45,361 nt of DNA from JAAYZM01 sp964510785 (GTDB lineage Bacteria > Actinomycetota > Actinomycetes > Actinomycetales > Cellulomonadaceae). The stretch is taken from positions 1 through 45,361 of the forward strand of contig CAZECM010000022.1 of the NCBI GenBank assembly GCA_964510785.1. Direction: 5' to 3'. The position numbers and the translations under genes were made by a program. The notes under the pieces were generated by a model. The model was not told the DNA's origin, ran no database searches, and worked only from the letters and a program-made list of their open reading frames with translations. Shown one piece after another: positions 33,445 to 42,456 of this stretch. How positions within the stretch are numbered: the stretch's first letter is position 1; every line of letters begins with the position of its first letter.

Positions 33445-34440
33445 ATGACGGAGCAGTCCGCCGACGCGGCCTCCCGGCACGCCCCGGTGCTCGTGCGCCG
33501 CTGCGTCGAGCTGCTCGTCCCGGCGCTCACAGCGCCCGGCTCGGTGCTCGTGGACTGCACGCTCGGCATGGGCGGGCACACCGAGGCGGTGCTGGCCGCC
33601 GCCCCGGAGGTGCGGGTGATCGGGCTCGACCGCGACGCCGAGGCGATCCGTCTCGCGAGCTCGCGGCTCGAGGTCTACGGCGCGCGGTTCGTCGCCGTGC
33701 GGGCCGTGTACGACGAGCTCCCGGACGTGCTCGCCGCCCAGGGGCTCGAGCACGTCCAGGGGGTGCTCATGGACCTGGGTGTCTCCTCGCTCCAGCTCGA
33801 CGAGGCGGAGCGCGGCTTCTCGTACGCCCAGGACGCGCCGCTCGACATGCGCATGGACCAGTCGACGGGCCGCACGGCCGCCGACGTCCTCGCCACGTAC
33901 ACCGAGGCCGAGCTCGCCCGCGTGCTGCGCGAGTGGGGCGAGGAACGGTTCGCCCCCCGGATCGCCCGGCGCATCGTGGCCGCGCGCGCGGCGGAGCCCC
34001 TGACGCGCACGACGCAGCTCGTCGAGATCGTGCGCGCCGCGGTGCCGGCGGCGACCCGTCATACGGGCGGCAACCCGGCCAAGCGCACGTTCCAGGCGCT
34101 GCGCATCGAGGTCAACCGTGAGCTCGAGGTGCTCGGCCGTGCCGTACCCGCAGCCGTCGAGGCGCTCGCCGTGGGCGGCCGCATCGTCGTGGAGTCGTAC
34201 CACTCGCTCGAGGACCGCATCGTCAAGCGGGAGCTCACCCGGGGCGCGACGTCGAGCGCCCCCGAGGGGCTTCCCGTCGAGCCCGAGACGCACCGGCCCT
34301 ATCTCACGCTCCTCACGCGGGGTGCGGAGATGGCCGACGACGTCGAGGTCACCGCCAACCCGCGCTCGCAGTCGGTCCGGCTGCGCGCCGCCGAGCGCCT
34401 GCGTCCCACGCCCGACCACATGCACCGGGAGGTGGCGTGA
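33445..34440 (+). CDS. rsmH: 16S rRNA m4C1402 methyltransferase RsmH
   Basis: 331 residues. Methylates N4 of C1402 in the ribosomal P site. HAPVLVRRCVELL, the SAM motif DCTLGMGGHTEAVL, GLDRDAEAIRLA, DLGVSSLQLDEAERGFSY and the C-terminal SYHSLEDRIVKRE are family signatures. ATG follows AGAAGGAG. The stop overlaps the ftsL start (TGATG). Confidence 0.97.
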   Translation: MTEQSADAASRHAPVLVRRCVELLVPALTAPGSVLVDCTLGMGGHTEAVLAAAPEVRVIGLDRDAEAIRLASSRLEVYGARFVAVRAVYDELPDVLAAQGLEHVQGVLMDLGVSSLQLDEAERGFSYAQDAPLDMRMDQSTGRTAADVLATYTEAELARVLREWGEERFAPRIARRIVAARAAEPLTRTTQLVEIVRAAVPAATRHTGGNPAKRTFQALRIEVNRELEVLGRAVPAAVEALAVGGRIVVESYHSLEDRIVKRELTRGATSSAPEGLPVEPETHRPYLTLLTRGAEMADDVEVTANPRSQSVRLRAAERLRPTPDHMHREVA

Positions 34441-34910
34441 TGTCTGCCGTTCCCAGCTACGCCCCCCGCCCCGCGCCGCACCCGGCCACCGCGCCGCAGC
34501 GTTCGCCCCGACCGTCGCCGTCCCGCACGGCGTCCCCGCGCACGACGGCGCCCGAGACCGCGCGCCTGCGGCTCGTGCGTGCCCCGGTGCACACCCGTAC
34601 CAGGGTGCCGTTCGTGAGCCTGTGCATGGGGATCCTCGGCGTCGCGCTCCTCGCGAGCCTCCTGCTCAACACGACGATGGCGCAGGCGTCCTACCGCCAG
34701 CACGAGCTCACGAACGAGATGGCGTCGCTCACGCGCTCGATCCAGGAGTCCCAGGCGGCCCTCGACACGGCGGCGAGCCCGAAGCACCTCGCGCGCGCGG
34801 CGAAGAAGCTCGGCATGGTCCAGGCTCCCGACATCGCGTTCCTGAGCATCGAGGACGCCAAGGTGCTCGGCAACCCCAAGCCGGCTGCGTCACCGGAGCC
34901 GGAACAGTGA
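34440..34910 (+). CDS. ftsL: FtsL-like cell division protein
   Basis: 156 residues: a proline-rich cytoplasmic N terminus (1-55), one transmembrane helix (about 57-77) and a short coiled coil (about 80-112) outside. Topology, size and place between rsmH and ftsI fit FtsL, which with FtsB/DivIC and FtsQ activates the FtsW-FtsI septal synthase; sequence identity in this family is always low. ATG at 34440 shares a base with the rsmH stop; GTG at 34437 is an alternative. Confidence 0.85.
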   Translation: MSAVPSYAPRPAPHPATAPQRSPRPSPSRTASPRTTAPETARLRLVRAPVHTRTRVPFVSLCMGILGVALLASLLLNTTMAQASYRQHELTNEMASLTRSIQESQAALDTAASPKHLARAAKKLGMVQAPDIAFLSIEDAKVLGNPKPAASPEPEQ

Positions 34911-36931
34911 CGACGACCGATCCGCGCCGCGCGTCCCAGCGCGGCGGTGTCGCACCTCGTCCAGCGACCCCTCGTCCCGCAACGCCGCGCCCCGCGGCAC
35001 CGCGATCCGCAACCCCGCGGCGGCAGTCCTCGTCGCAAGCGCGCCCGGCGCAGCCCCGGCCGGTCCAGCAGCGGTCGGTCCAGCAGCGGCCGACGTCGAC
35101 CCACCCGGTGCCGCGCCGCACGATCCCGGGCGGCGAGCCGCCGCGACGGATCCGCCCACCTCAGCCGCGTCGGCGCCACAGGGTCCTTGCGGCGTTCGTC
35201 GTCCTGACGCTCCTCGTGTTCACCGGCAGGCTCGTCTACGTCCAGGTGTTCCGCTCGGACGCGATCGCCGCGGAGGCGCTCAGCAGCCGCATGACGGCCA
35301 GGGACCTGCCGGCGGAGCGCGGCGAGATCTTCGACGCGAACGGCATCGTGCTCGCGAGCTCGGTCGAGCGCTACACGGTGTGGGTCAACCAGGCACAGGT
35401 CCCCGAGTTCAAGGTCACCGAGGGCGGCAGGACGGTCGCGGCCGGGGCAGAAGGCGCGGCGCCCTTGCTCGCCCCGCTGCTCGACCTGTCCGAGGCGGAG
35501 CTCGGCGCCCTCCTCACGGGTGACCGCGGCTACGTCGAGCTCGCGCGCGACGTCATGCCGGACACGTGGCGCGCGATCCAGGACCTGCGCATCAACGGGG
35601 TGGGAGCGGACCGCACGGCCAAGCGGGTGTACCCGGCCGGTGCGGTCGCGGGCAACGTCACGGGCTTCGTCGGGCGCGACGGCGAGGGGCTCGCCGGCAT
35701 CGAGCAGACCCTCGACGGGGTGCTCGCCGGGACCCCGGGCACGATCAACTTCGAGCGTGGCCGCGGGCTGCAGCGCATCCCCGGCGGCGTCGTCGAGGAG
35801 ACGCCCGCCGAGCCGGGCAGCGACGTCACCCTCACGATCCTGCGTGACCTGCAGTGGAAGGCGCAGGCCGCGATCGACAAGCGGGTCAAGGAGATGGGCG
35901 CACCGTGGGGGGCCATCGTCGTCATCGACGTCCCCACGGGCCAGATCCTCACGCTCGCCGACTCCGGGAGCGTCGACCCCAACGACCCGGGTGCCGTCGA
36001 CGGCACCGACCGTTTCGCCCGCTCCGTCTCCTCGACGTTCGAGCCGGGCTCCACGGCGAAGGTCGTCTCGATGGCCGCAGCGCTCGAGACGGGTGTCACG
36101 ACGCCGACCGATCGCTGGAAGGCGCCGTACCACTACACGACGGACAACAACCAGACGTTCCGCGACTCGACGCCGCACCCGACGCTCAAGCTCACGAGCA
36201 CGGGCGTGCTCGCGCAGTCCTCGAACACCGGGACCGTGCAGATCGGCGAGGGCATCCCGCGCCAGGTGCGCTACGACTACCTCAAGAAGTTCGGGTTCGG
36301 CTCCAAGACGGGGCTCGGCCTGCCCACGGAGGAGTCGGGCACGCTCATCCCCGCGGACGACTGGGACGGCCGCACGAAGTGGACCGTGCTCTTCGGGCAG
36401 GGCGGCATCGCGTCCAACGCGCTGCAGATCACCCAGGTGTTCGCGACCGTGGCCAACGGCGGGGAGTACATCGCCCCGCACCTCGTCAAGGGCTTCACCG
36501 CTCCGGACGGCACGTTCACGGCGGCCGAGCCCGCCGAGCGCAACCAGGTGATCTCGCCCGAGACGGCGGCCGACCTCATGCTGATGCTCGAGAGCGCCGT
36601 CGACGAGGGCACGGGGGGCCAGGCCCAGATCCCGGGCTACCGTGTCGCGGGAAAGACGGGCACCGCCCAGGCGCCGGACAAGAACGGTCAGATGACGAAG
36701 ATCGTCTCCTCGTTCATCGGCGTCGTCCCGGCGGACAACCCGCGTCTCGCCGTCGGCGTCGTGCTCTACGACCCCAAGGCCGCCATCTACGGCGGTGCCG
36801 TGGCCGGCCCGGTGTTCAAGGACGTCGCCGCGTACGCGCTGCAGGCGCTCGGGGTCCCCCCGAGCGGCTCGGAGCCCGAGCTCTTCCCCACGATGTGGGG
36901 CCAGCCCGAGAGCGAGGACACGGATGGGTAG
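34907..36931 (+). CDS. ftsI: Septal transpeptidase FtsI (PBP3)
   Basis: 674 residues. A cytoplasmic N terminus of about 90 residues is unusually rich in Pro, Arg, Gln and Ser with short PRPAT-type repeats, followed by one transmembrane helix (about 92-113), a pedestal/dimerisation domain and the transpeptidase with S382-T-A-K385, S438-S-N440 and K583-T-G585. It cross-links septal peptidoglycan as partner of FtsW. GTG start overlaps the ftsL stop (GTGA). No PASTA domains are present. Confidence 0.96.
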   Translation: MTTTDPRRASQRGGVAPRPATPRPATPRPAAPRSATPRRQSSSQARPAQPRPVQQRSVQQRPTSTHPVPRRTIPGGEPPRRIRPPQPRRRHRVLAAFVVLTLLVFTGRLVYVQVFRSDAIAAEALSSRMTARDLPAERGEIFDANGIVLASSVERYTVWVNQAQVPEFKVTEGGRTVAAGAEGAAPLLAPLLDLSEAELGALLTGDRGYVELARDVMPDTWRAIQDLRINGVGADRTAKRVYPAGAVAGNVTGFVGRDGEGLAGIEQTLDGVLAGTPGTINFERGRGLQRIPGGVVEETPAEPGSDVTLTILRDLQWKAQAAIDKRVKEMGAPWGAIVVIDVPTGQILTLADSGSVDPNDPGAVDGTDRFARSVSSTFEPGSTAKVVSMAAALETGVTTPTDRWKAPYHYTTDNNQTFRDSTPHPTLKLTSTGVLAQSSNTGTVQIGEGIPRQVRYDYLKKFGFGSKTGLGLPTEESGTLIPADDWDGRTKWTVLFGQGGIASNALQITQVFATVANGGEYIAPHLVKGFTAPDGTFTAAEPAERNQVISPETAADLMLMLESAVDEGTGGQAQIPGYRVAGKTGTAQAPDKNGQMTKIVSSFIGVVPADNPRLAVGVVLYDPKAAIYGGAVAGPVFKDVAAYALQALGVPPSGSEPELFPTMWGQPESEDTDG

Positions 36932-36962
36932 CCGCCGACCCGGCCCGCACCACCCGAGGCGG

Positions 36963-36968
36963 TAGATT
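36963..36968 (+). promoter_or_regulatory. Candidate -10 of internal dcw promoter (murE)
   Basis: TAGATT ends 7 nt before the murE ATG in the only real gap (44 bp) between ftsI and murC. No good -35 is seen. It would start a second, leaderless message for murE-murC. Confidence 0.5.
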
Positions 36969-36975
36969 CGTCCCC

Positions 36976-38538
36976 ATGACGTCCGCCCAGGGGCGGATGC
37001 GCCCGACGCATCCTCGCGCACACCGGGTCGATGACATCGCTACCGCCTTCGGGCTGCGCCTCGTCGCCCGGGACGACCACCCCGACACCCAGGTCACGGG
37101 TCTCGCCGTCGGCAGTGCCGACGTCATGGCGGGCGACCTGTTCGTCGCGCTGCGCGGTCTCAAGCGGCACGGCGCGGAGTTCGCGGCCGAGGCGCTCGAG
37201 GCCGGTGCGATGGCCGTGCTGACCGACGACGACGGTGCCGCTCGGCTCGCCGACAGCCCCGTGCCCGTGCTCGTCGCGGCCGACCCTCGTGCCGTCGTCG
37301 GCGACATCGCGGCGTGGCTGTACGGCTATCCCGGCCACGACCTCGCGACGGTCGGCATCACGGGCACGAACGGCAAGACGACGACGGCGTACTTCGTCGA
37401 CGCCGCGCAGCGCACGCGGTTCGGGGTGACGGCCGTGCTCGGTACCGTCGAGCTGCGCATCGGCGCCGAGGCGATCGAGAGCCCCCGCACCACGGTCGAG
37501 GCGCCCGTGCTGCACGCGATCTTCGCCCTCGCCCGGGAGCGCGGTGCCGGGGCCGCGACGGTCGAGGCGTCCTCCCACGCGCTCGCCCTGCATCGCACCG
37601 GCGGGCTGGAGTTCGACGTCGTCGGCTTCACGAACCTGCAGCGCGACCACCTCGACTTCCACGGCGACATGGACACCTACCTCGCCGACAAGGCCAGGCT
37701 CTTCGGGGCCGGCCGGGCCACGCGGGGCGTCGTCGTCGTCGACGACGAGTGGGGCGCGAAGATGGCGGACCTCGCAGAGATCCCCGTCGAGACGCTCGCC
37801 ACGAGGGTCGGTGTGCCCGCCGCGGCGACGGCCGACTGGGCGGTGCTCGACGCCAACATCGGCCTCGACGGGGTGGGCTCCACCTTCTCGCTGCGCACCC
37901 CGGACGGGAGCGTCGTCACCGCGGCGAGCCCGCTGCCAGGACTCGTCAACGTCTCCAACGCGGCGCTCGCGATCGTGCTCGCCCACCGCTCGGGCGTGCC
38001 GCTCGCGGACGCGATCTCCGCGGTCGGCTCGGCCCACGAGATCCCGGGGCGCATGGAGCGCGTCGTCGAGCGCGGCGACGGCTGGCCGCTGTGCCTCGTC
38101 GACTACGCCCACACGCCGGACGCGCTCGAGCTGGCCCTGCAGGCGGTGCGGCCCATCACGCCGGGTCGGCTCGTCCTCGTGTTCGGGTCCGACGGGGACC
38201 GGGACCAGGGCAAGCGCCCGATCATGGGTGAGATCGCCGCCCGGCTCGCGGACGTCCTCGTCGTGACCGACGAGAACCCCCGATCGGAGGACCCGGCCGC
38301 GATCCGTGCCGCGATCCTCGAGGGCACCCGCCGCGTGCGGCCGGACGGCCGAGACGTCGTGGAGGTCTCGCCGCGGGCCGACGCGATCCGTCGGGGGCTC
38401 GAGCTCGCCACGCAGGCCGATACCGTCATCGTGACGGGCAAGGGCCACGAACCGACCCAGGAGATCGCCGGAGTGTTCCACCGCTACAACGACCGAGACG
38501 TCTACCTGGCCGCACTGGCCGCACGGGCGGGCGCGTGA
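36976..38538 (+). CDS. murE: UDP-MurNAc-tripeptide synthetase MurE
   Basis: 520 residues. Adds the third, diamino acid to UDP-MurNAc-L-Ala-D-Glu. P-loop GTNGKTTT (130-137), SSHALALHR and the lysine loop are normal. The specificity motif reads T-D-E-N-P-R (E433-R436), so DNPR of meso-DAP enzymes has its first Asp replaced by Glu while the DAP-contacting Arg is kept. Many Cellulomonadaceae use L-Orn or L-Lys, so the substrate cannot be settled. ATG is supported by TAGATT upstream. The stop overlaps murF (GTGA). Confidence 0.96.
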   Translation: MTSAQGRMRPTHPRAHRVDDIATAFGLRLVARDDHPDTQVTGLAVGSADVMAGDLFVALRGLKRHGAEFAAEALEAGAMAVLTDDDGAARLADSPVPVLVAADPRAVVGDIAAWLYGYPGHDLATVGITGTNGKTTTAYFVDAAQRTRFGVTAVLGTVELRIGAEAIESPRTTVEAPVLHAIFALARERGAGAATVEASSHALALHRTGGLEFDVVGFTNLQRDHLDFHGDMDTYLADKARLFGAGRATRGVVVVDDEWGAKMADLAEIPVETLATRVGVPAAATADWAVLDANIGLDGVGSTFSLRTPDGSVVTAASPLPGLVNVSNAALAIVLAHRSGVPLADAISAVGSAHEIPGRMERVVERGDGWPLCLVDYAHTPDALELALQAVRPITPGRLVLVFGSDGDRDQGKRPIMGEIAARLADVLVVTDENPRSEDPAAIRAAILEGTRRVRPDGRDVVEVSPRADAIRRGLELATQADTVIVTGKGHEPTQEIAGVFHRYNDRDVYLAALAARAGA

Positions 38539-39923
38539 TCGCCCTGACCGCGGCCGAGGTCGCCGCCGTCACGGGCGGCCGCCTCGACGCCGTCGATCCG
38601 CTCGTCCGCGTCGACGGGCCCGTCGTCATCGACTCGCGCGAGGCCGTCCCGGGCTCGCTGTTCGTCGCGCTGCCCGGCGAGCACACCGACGGCCACGACT
38701 ACGCTGCGCCGGCCGTCGCGGCGGGAGCCGCGCTCGTGCTCGCCTCGCGGGTCACGGGTGCGCCGAGCGTCGTGGTCGACGACGTCGAGCTCGCCCTCGG
38801 TGCGCTCGCGCGCGAGGTGCTCGCCCGGCTGCGACCGGGCGGGGTGCGCGTCGTCGGTGTGACCGGCTCCGTCGGCAAGACGACGACGAAGGACCTGCTG
38901 CTCCAGGTGCTCGGCGCCTCGGGGCCGACGATCGCCCCCGTCGCGAGCTTCAACAACGAGATCGGCCTCCCGCTCACGATCCTGCGCGCCGACGCGGACA
39001 CGCGGTTCCTCGTGCTCGAGATGGGTGCCGCGGCGCTCGGCGAGCTCGACTACCTCACGGGCATCGCGGCACCCGACGTCGCCGTCGTGCTGCGCGTCGC
39101 CCACGCCCACGTCGGGGGCTTCGGCGGGATCGAGGCCGTCGCGCGCGCGAAGTCCGAGATCGTCCAGGGCCTCGCCCCGGGCGGCGTCGCGGTGCTCAAC
39201 GCCGACGACGACCGGGTCGCCGCGATGGCCCCGCTCGCGCAGCGGGCCGTGCTCTTCGGCGAGTCGGCGCACGCCGCCGTCCGGGCGCTGGACCTCACGG
39301 TCGACGCCGCGGGACGCGCGGGCTTCACGCTCGAGACGGCCGACGGCTCGGCCCCCGTCCGGCTGAGCCTCGTCGGGGTGCACCACGTGACGAACGCGCT
39401 CGCCGCGGCGACCGTCGCGCTCGAGCTGGGGGTGCCCGTGGCCGAGGTCGCGCAACGGGTCGGCGCCGCGACGGCCCTGAGCGCGCACCGGATGCACGTC
39501 GTGGAGCGCCCCGACGGCGTCACGGTCATCGACGACTCGTACAACGCGAACCCGGACTCGATGCGGGCCGCCCTGCAGGCGCTCGCCGTCATCAGCGGGC
39601 GCGGCAGGCGCTCGGTGGCCGTCCTCGGCGAGATGCTCGAGCTCGGTGACGAGCACCGCGTGGCCCACGACACGGTCGGACGGCTCGTCGTGCGGCTCAA
39701 CGTCGGCCTGACCGTCGTCGTCGGGCACGGGGCCCGTCCGATCATGGACGCGGCCGCGCACGAGGGGTCCTGGGGGGACGAGGTCGTGGGCGTGGACACG
39801 GTCGAGGACGCGATCGAGCTCCTCGCCGGGGCGCTGCGTCCCGGCGACGTCGTGCTGGTCAAGTCCTCGAAGGACGCGGGGCTCTGGCGGCTCGCGGACC
39901 ACCTGACGGGGGTGGGCGCATGA
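38535..39923 (+). CDS. murF: UDP-MurNAc-tripeptide-D-Ala-D-Ala ligase MurF
   Basis: 462 residues. Adds D-Ala-D-Ala to the UDP-MurNAc tripeptide in the cytoplasm. P-loop GVTGSVGKTTTKDLL, SFNNEIGLPLT, the YNANPDSMRAAL segment and the C-terminal VLVKSSKDAGLWRL are family signatures. GTG start overlaps murE and the stop overlaps mraY (ATGA), which keeps stoichiometry by coupling. Confidence 0.97.
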   Translation: MIALTAAEVAAVTGGRLDAVDPLVRVDGPVVIDSREAVPGSLFVALPGEHTDGHDYAAPAVAAGAALVLASRVTGAPSVVVDDVELALGALAREVLARLRPGGVRVVGVTGSVGKTTTKDLLLQVLGASGPTIAPVASFNNEIGLPLTILRADADTRFLVLEMGAAALGELDYLTGIAAPDVAVVLRVAHAHVGGFGGIEAVARAKSEIVQGLAPGGVAVLNADDDRVAAMAPLAQRAVLFGESAHAAVRALDLTVDAAGRAGFTLETADGSAPVRLSLVGVHHVTNALAAATVALELGVPVAEVAQRVGAATALSAHRMHVVERPDGVTVIDDSYNANPDSMRAALQALAVISGRGRRSVAVLGEMLELGDEHRVAHDTVGRLVVRLNVGLTVVVGHGARPIMDAAAHEGSWGDEVVGVDTVEDAIELLAGALRPGDVVLVKSSKDAGLWRLADHLTGVGA

Positions 39924-41002
39924 GAGCCGTACTGATCTCCGGCGCCGTCGCGCTGCTCGTCTCGCTCTTCGGCACGACGGTCTTCATCCGATACCTCGTG
40001 CGCAAGCAGTACGGCCAGTTCATCCGGCAGGACGGCCCGACGGCCCACCTCACGAAGCGCGGCACGCCCACGATGGGTGGCGTCGTCATCATCGGTGCGA
40101 CGCTCATCGGCTGGATCGCGGCGCTCGTCGTGACGCGGCAGCTCCCGAGCGCGTCCGCGCTGCTCGTGATGTTCCTCATGGTGGGGCTCGGCTTCGTGGG
40201 GTTCCTCGACGACTACATCAAGATCAGCCGACAACGCTCGCTCGGCCTGACCCCGCGCGCGAAGATCATCGGTCAGGGGCTCATCGGCGTGGTGTTCGCC
40301 GTCGGGGCCCTGAGCTTCCCCAACGCGTCGTTCCGCACCCCCGCCTCGACCCGGATCTCCTTCATCCGCGACACGAACATCGACCTCGCGCTGTGGGGCA
40401 CCACGATCGGGCTCCTCCTCTTCGTGGTCTGGGCCAACTTCCTCATCGCCGCGTGGTCCAACGCCGTCAACCTCACCGACGGCCTGGACGGGCTCGCGAC
40501 CGGGGCATCGATCCTGGTCTTCGGCGCGTACGTGCTCGTCGGGGTGTGGCAGTCCAACCAGTCGTGCCAGCTCATCGGCTCCGTGGGGCCGCGGTGCTAC
40601 GAGACGCGCGACCCGCTCGACCTCGCCGTCGTCGCCGCGGCCATCACGGGCGCGTGCTTCGGCTTCCTGTGGTGGAACGCCTCGCCGGCCAAGATCTTCA
40701 TGGGCGACACCGGTTCGCTCGCCCTCGGTGGCGCGTTCGCCGCTCTCTCGATCCTCTCGCGTACCGAGATCCTCGGCGCGATCATCGGCGGGCTCTTCGT
40801 CATCATCGTGCTCTCCGACGTCATCCAGATCGGCTTCTTCAAGCTGACCGGGAGACGCGTGTTCAAGATGGCACCGTTGCACCACCACTTCGAGCTCTCC
40901 GGCTGGGGTGAGGTGACGATCGTCATCCGGTTCTGGATCATCGCCGGGCTGTTCGTCGCCCTCGGCGTGGGGGTGTTCTACGCCGAGTGGGTGGTCGGCT
41001 AG
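39920..41002 (+). CDS. mraY: Phospho-MurNAc-pentapeptide transferase MraY
   Basis: 360 residues, about ten transmembrane helices. Makes lipid I on undecaprenyl phosphate. The Asp-rich loop FLDDYIKISRQRSLGL, NAVNLTDGLDGLA, FMGDTGSLALGG and the HHHFE motif near the C terminus are all present. The last base of its TAG stop is the first base of the murD GTG. Confidence 0.97.
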   Translation: MRAVLISGAVALLVSLFGTTVFIRYLVRKQYGQFIRQDGPTAHLTKRGTPTMGGVVIIGATLIGWIAALVVTRQLPSASALLVMFLMVGLGFVGFLDDYIKISRQRSLGLTPRAKIIGQGLIGVVFAVGALSFPNASFRTPASTRISFIRDTNIDLALWGTTIGLLLFVVWANFLIAAWSNAVNLTDGLDGLATGASILVFGAYVLVGVWQSNQSCQLIGSVGPRCYETRDPLDLAVVAAAITGACFGFLWWNASPAKIFMGDTGSLALGGAFAALSILSRTEILGAIIGGLFVIIVLSDVIQIGFFKLTGRRVFKMAPLHHHFELSGWGEVTIVIRFWIIAGLFVALGVGVFYAEWVVG

Positions 41003-42456
41003 TGGGTGCCTCGACCCCGGGACCGGGCGAGCTCGCCGGGGCGCGGGTCCTCGTCGCCGGGCTCGGTGTCTCGGGCCGGGCCGCGGCCGCGGTGCTCGAG
41101 GAGCGCGGGGCAGCGGTGACGACGGTCGACGCGATCGCGCCCGACGCCGACGTGCAGGGGGGTGACCCGGCCGACGTCGACCTCGCGGGGACCGACCTCG
41201 TCGTCGCCTCGCCCGGCTGGGCGCCGCACCACCCGTTGCTCGCCGCGGCCGCCGCGCGGCACGTGCCGATCTGGAGCGAGGTGGAGCTCGCGTGGCGCAC
41301 CAGGGTGCTACGGGCCGAGGGGTGGCCTGCGCCGTGGCTCGCCGTGACGGGCACGAACGGGAAGACGACGACGGTCGGCATGCTCGATGCGATCCTCGGC
41401 GCCGCGGGGCTGCGCTCGTTCGCGGTCGGCAACGTCGGCACCCCCGTGGTGGAAGCGGTGCAGGATCCCACCACCGACGTGCTCGCCGTCGAGCTCTCGA
41501 GCTTCCAGCTCCACTTCACGCACTCGATGGCGGCCCGGGCCGCCGCGGTGCTCAACGTGGCCCCCGACCACCTCGACTGGCACGGCACGGTCGACGCCTA
41601 CGCCCGCGACAAGGGGCGGATCTTCGAGCGCGTCGAGGTCGCGTGCGTGTACGCCGTCGCGGACCCGCGCACGCGAGAGCTCGTGGAAGCGGCCGAGGTC
41701 GCCGAGGGCGCGCGTGCCGTGGGGGTGACGCTCGGCGTCCCCGGTCCCGGCCAGCTCGGCGTCATCGACGACCTGCTCGTCGACCGGTCCTTCCACGCCG
41801 GGATGGACCGACCGGGTCGGCACGACAGCGCGGCCGAGCTCGGCTCGCTCGCCGACCTCACCCACCTCGCGGGTCCCGACGGGCGGCTCGCGCCGCACGT
41901 GGTGTCGAACGCCCTCACGGCGGCGGCGCTCGCGCGGGCCCATGGCGTGAGCGCGGCCGACGTCCGCGCGGGGCTGCGCGCCTATGCGCCGGGCGCGCAC
42001 CGGATCGAGTCGGTGGCGACCGTCGACGGCGTCGCCTACGTCGACGACTCCAAGGCGACGAACGCGCACGCCGCGGCCGCGGCGCTCGCCGCGTTCGCCC
42101 CGGGATCGGTCGTGTGGATCGCGGGCGGGCTCGCCAAGGGCGCTGACTTCGACGAGCTCGTGGCGAGCCGTCGGGACCGGTTGCGCGCCGTCGTCGTCAT
42201 CGGGCAGGACGCGACGGAGCTGGCCGGTGCGCTGCGGCGACACGCGGCCGACGTCCCCACGAGCCGCATCGATCCCGGCGAGACTGGCGAGGTGATGCCC
42301 CGCGCCCTCGACGCCGCACGCCGGTTCGCCCAGCCCGGCGACACCGTGCTGCTCGCCCCCGCGGGGGCGTCGATGGACCAGTTCCGCTCCTACGCCCACC
42401 GCGGCGAGGAGTTCGTGCGCGCCGTGCGGGCTCTCACCGGGGACGCGCGCCCGTGA
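41002..42456 (+). CDS. murD: UDP-MurNAc-L-Ala:D-Glu ligase MurD
   Basis: 484 residues. Adds D-glutamate to UDP-MurNAc-L-Ala. VLVAGLGVSGRAAA binds the UDP substrate, P-loop is GTNGKTTT, ELSSFQL and NVAPDHLDWH are core motifs, and YVDDSKATNAHA lies in the C-terminal domain. GTG at 41002 overlaps mraY by one base; a GTG at 40990 in the same frame is possible. The stop overlaps ftsW (GTGA). Confidence 0.96.
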   Translation: MGASTPGPGELAGARVLVAGLGVSGRAAAAVLEERGAAVTTVDAIAPDADVQGGDPADVDLAGTDLVVASPGWAPHHPLLAAAAARHVPIWSEVELAWRTRVLRAEGWPAPWLAVTGTNGKTTTVGMLDAILGAAGLRSFAVGNVGTPVVEAVQDPTTDVLAVELSSFQLHFTHSMAARAAAVLNVAPDHLDWHGTVDAYARDKGRIFERVEVACVYAVADPRTRELVEAAEVAEGARAVGVTLGVPGPGQLGVIDDLLVDRSFHAGMDRPGRHDSAAELGSLADLTHLAGPDGRLAPHVVSNALTAAALARAHGVSAADVRAGLRAYAPGAHRIESVATVDGVAYVDDSKATNAHAAAAALAAFAPGSVVWIAGGLAKGADFDELVASRRDRLRAVVVIGQDATELAGALRRHAADVPTSRIDPGETGEVMPRALDAARRFAQPGDTVLLAPAGASMDQFRSYAHRGEEFVRAVRALTGDARP

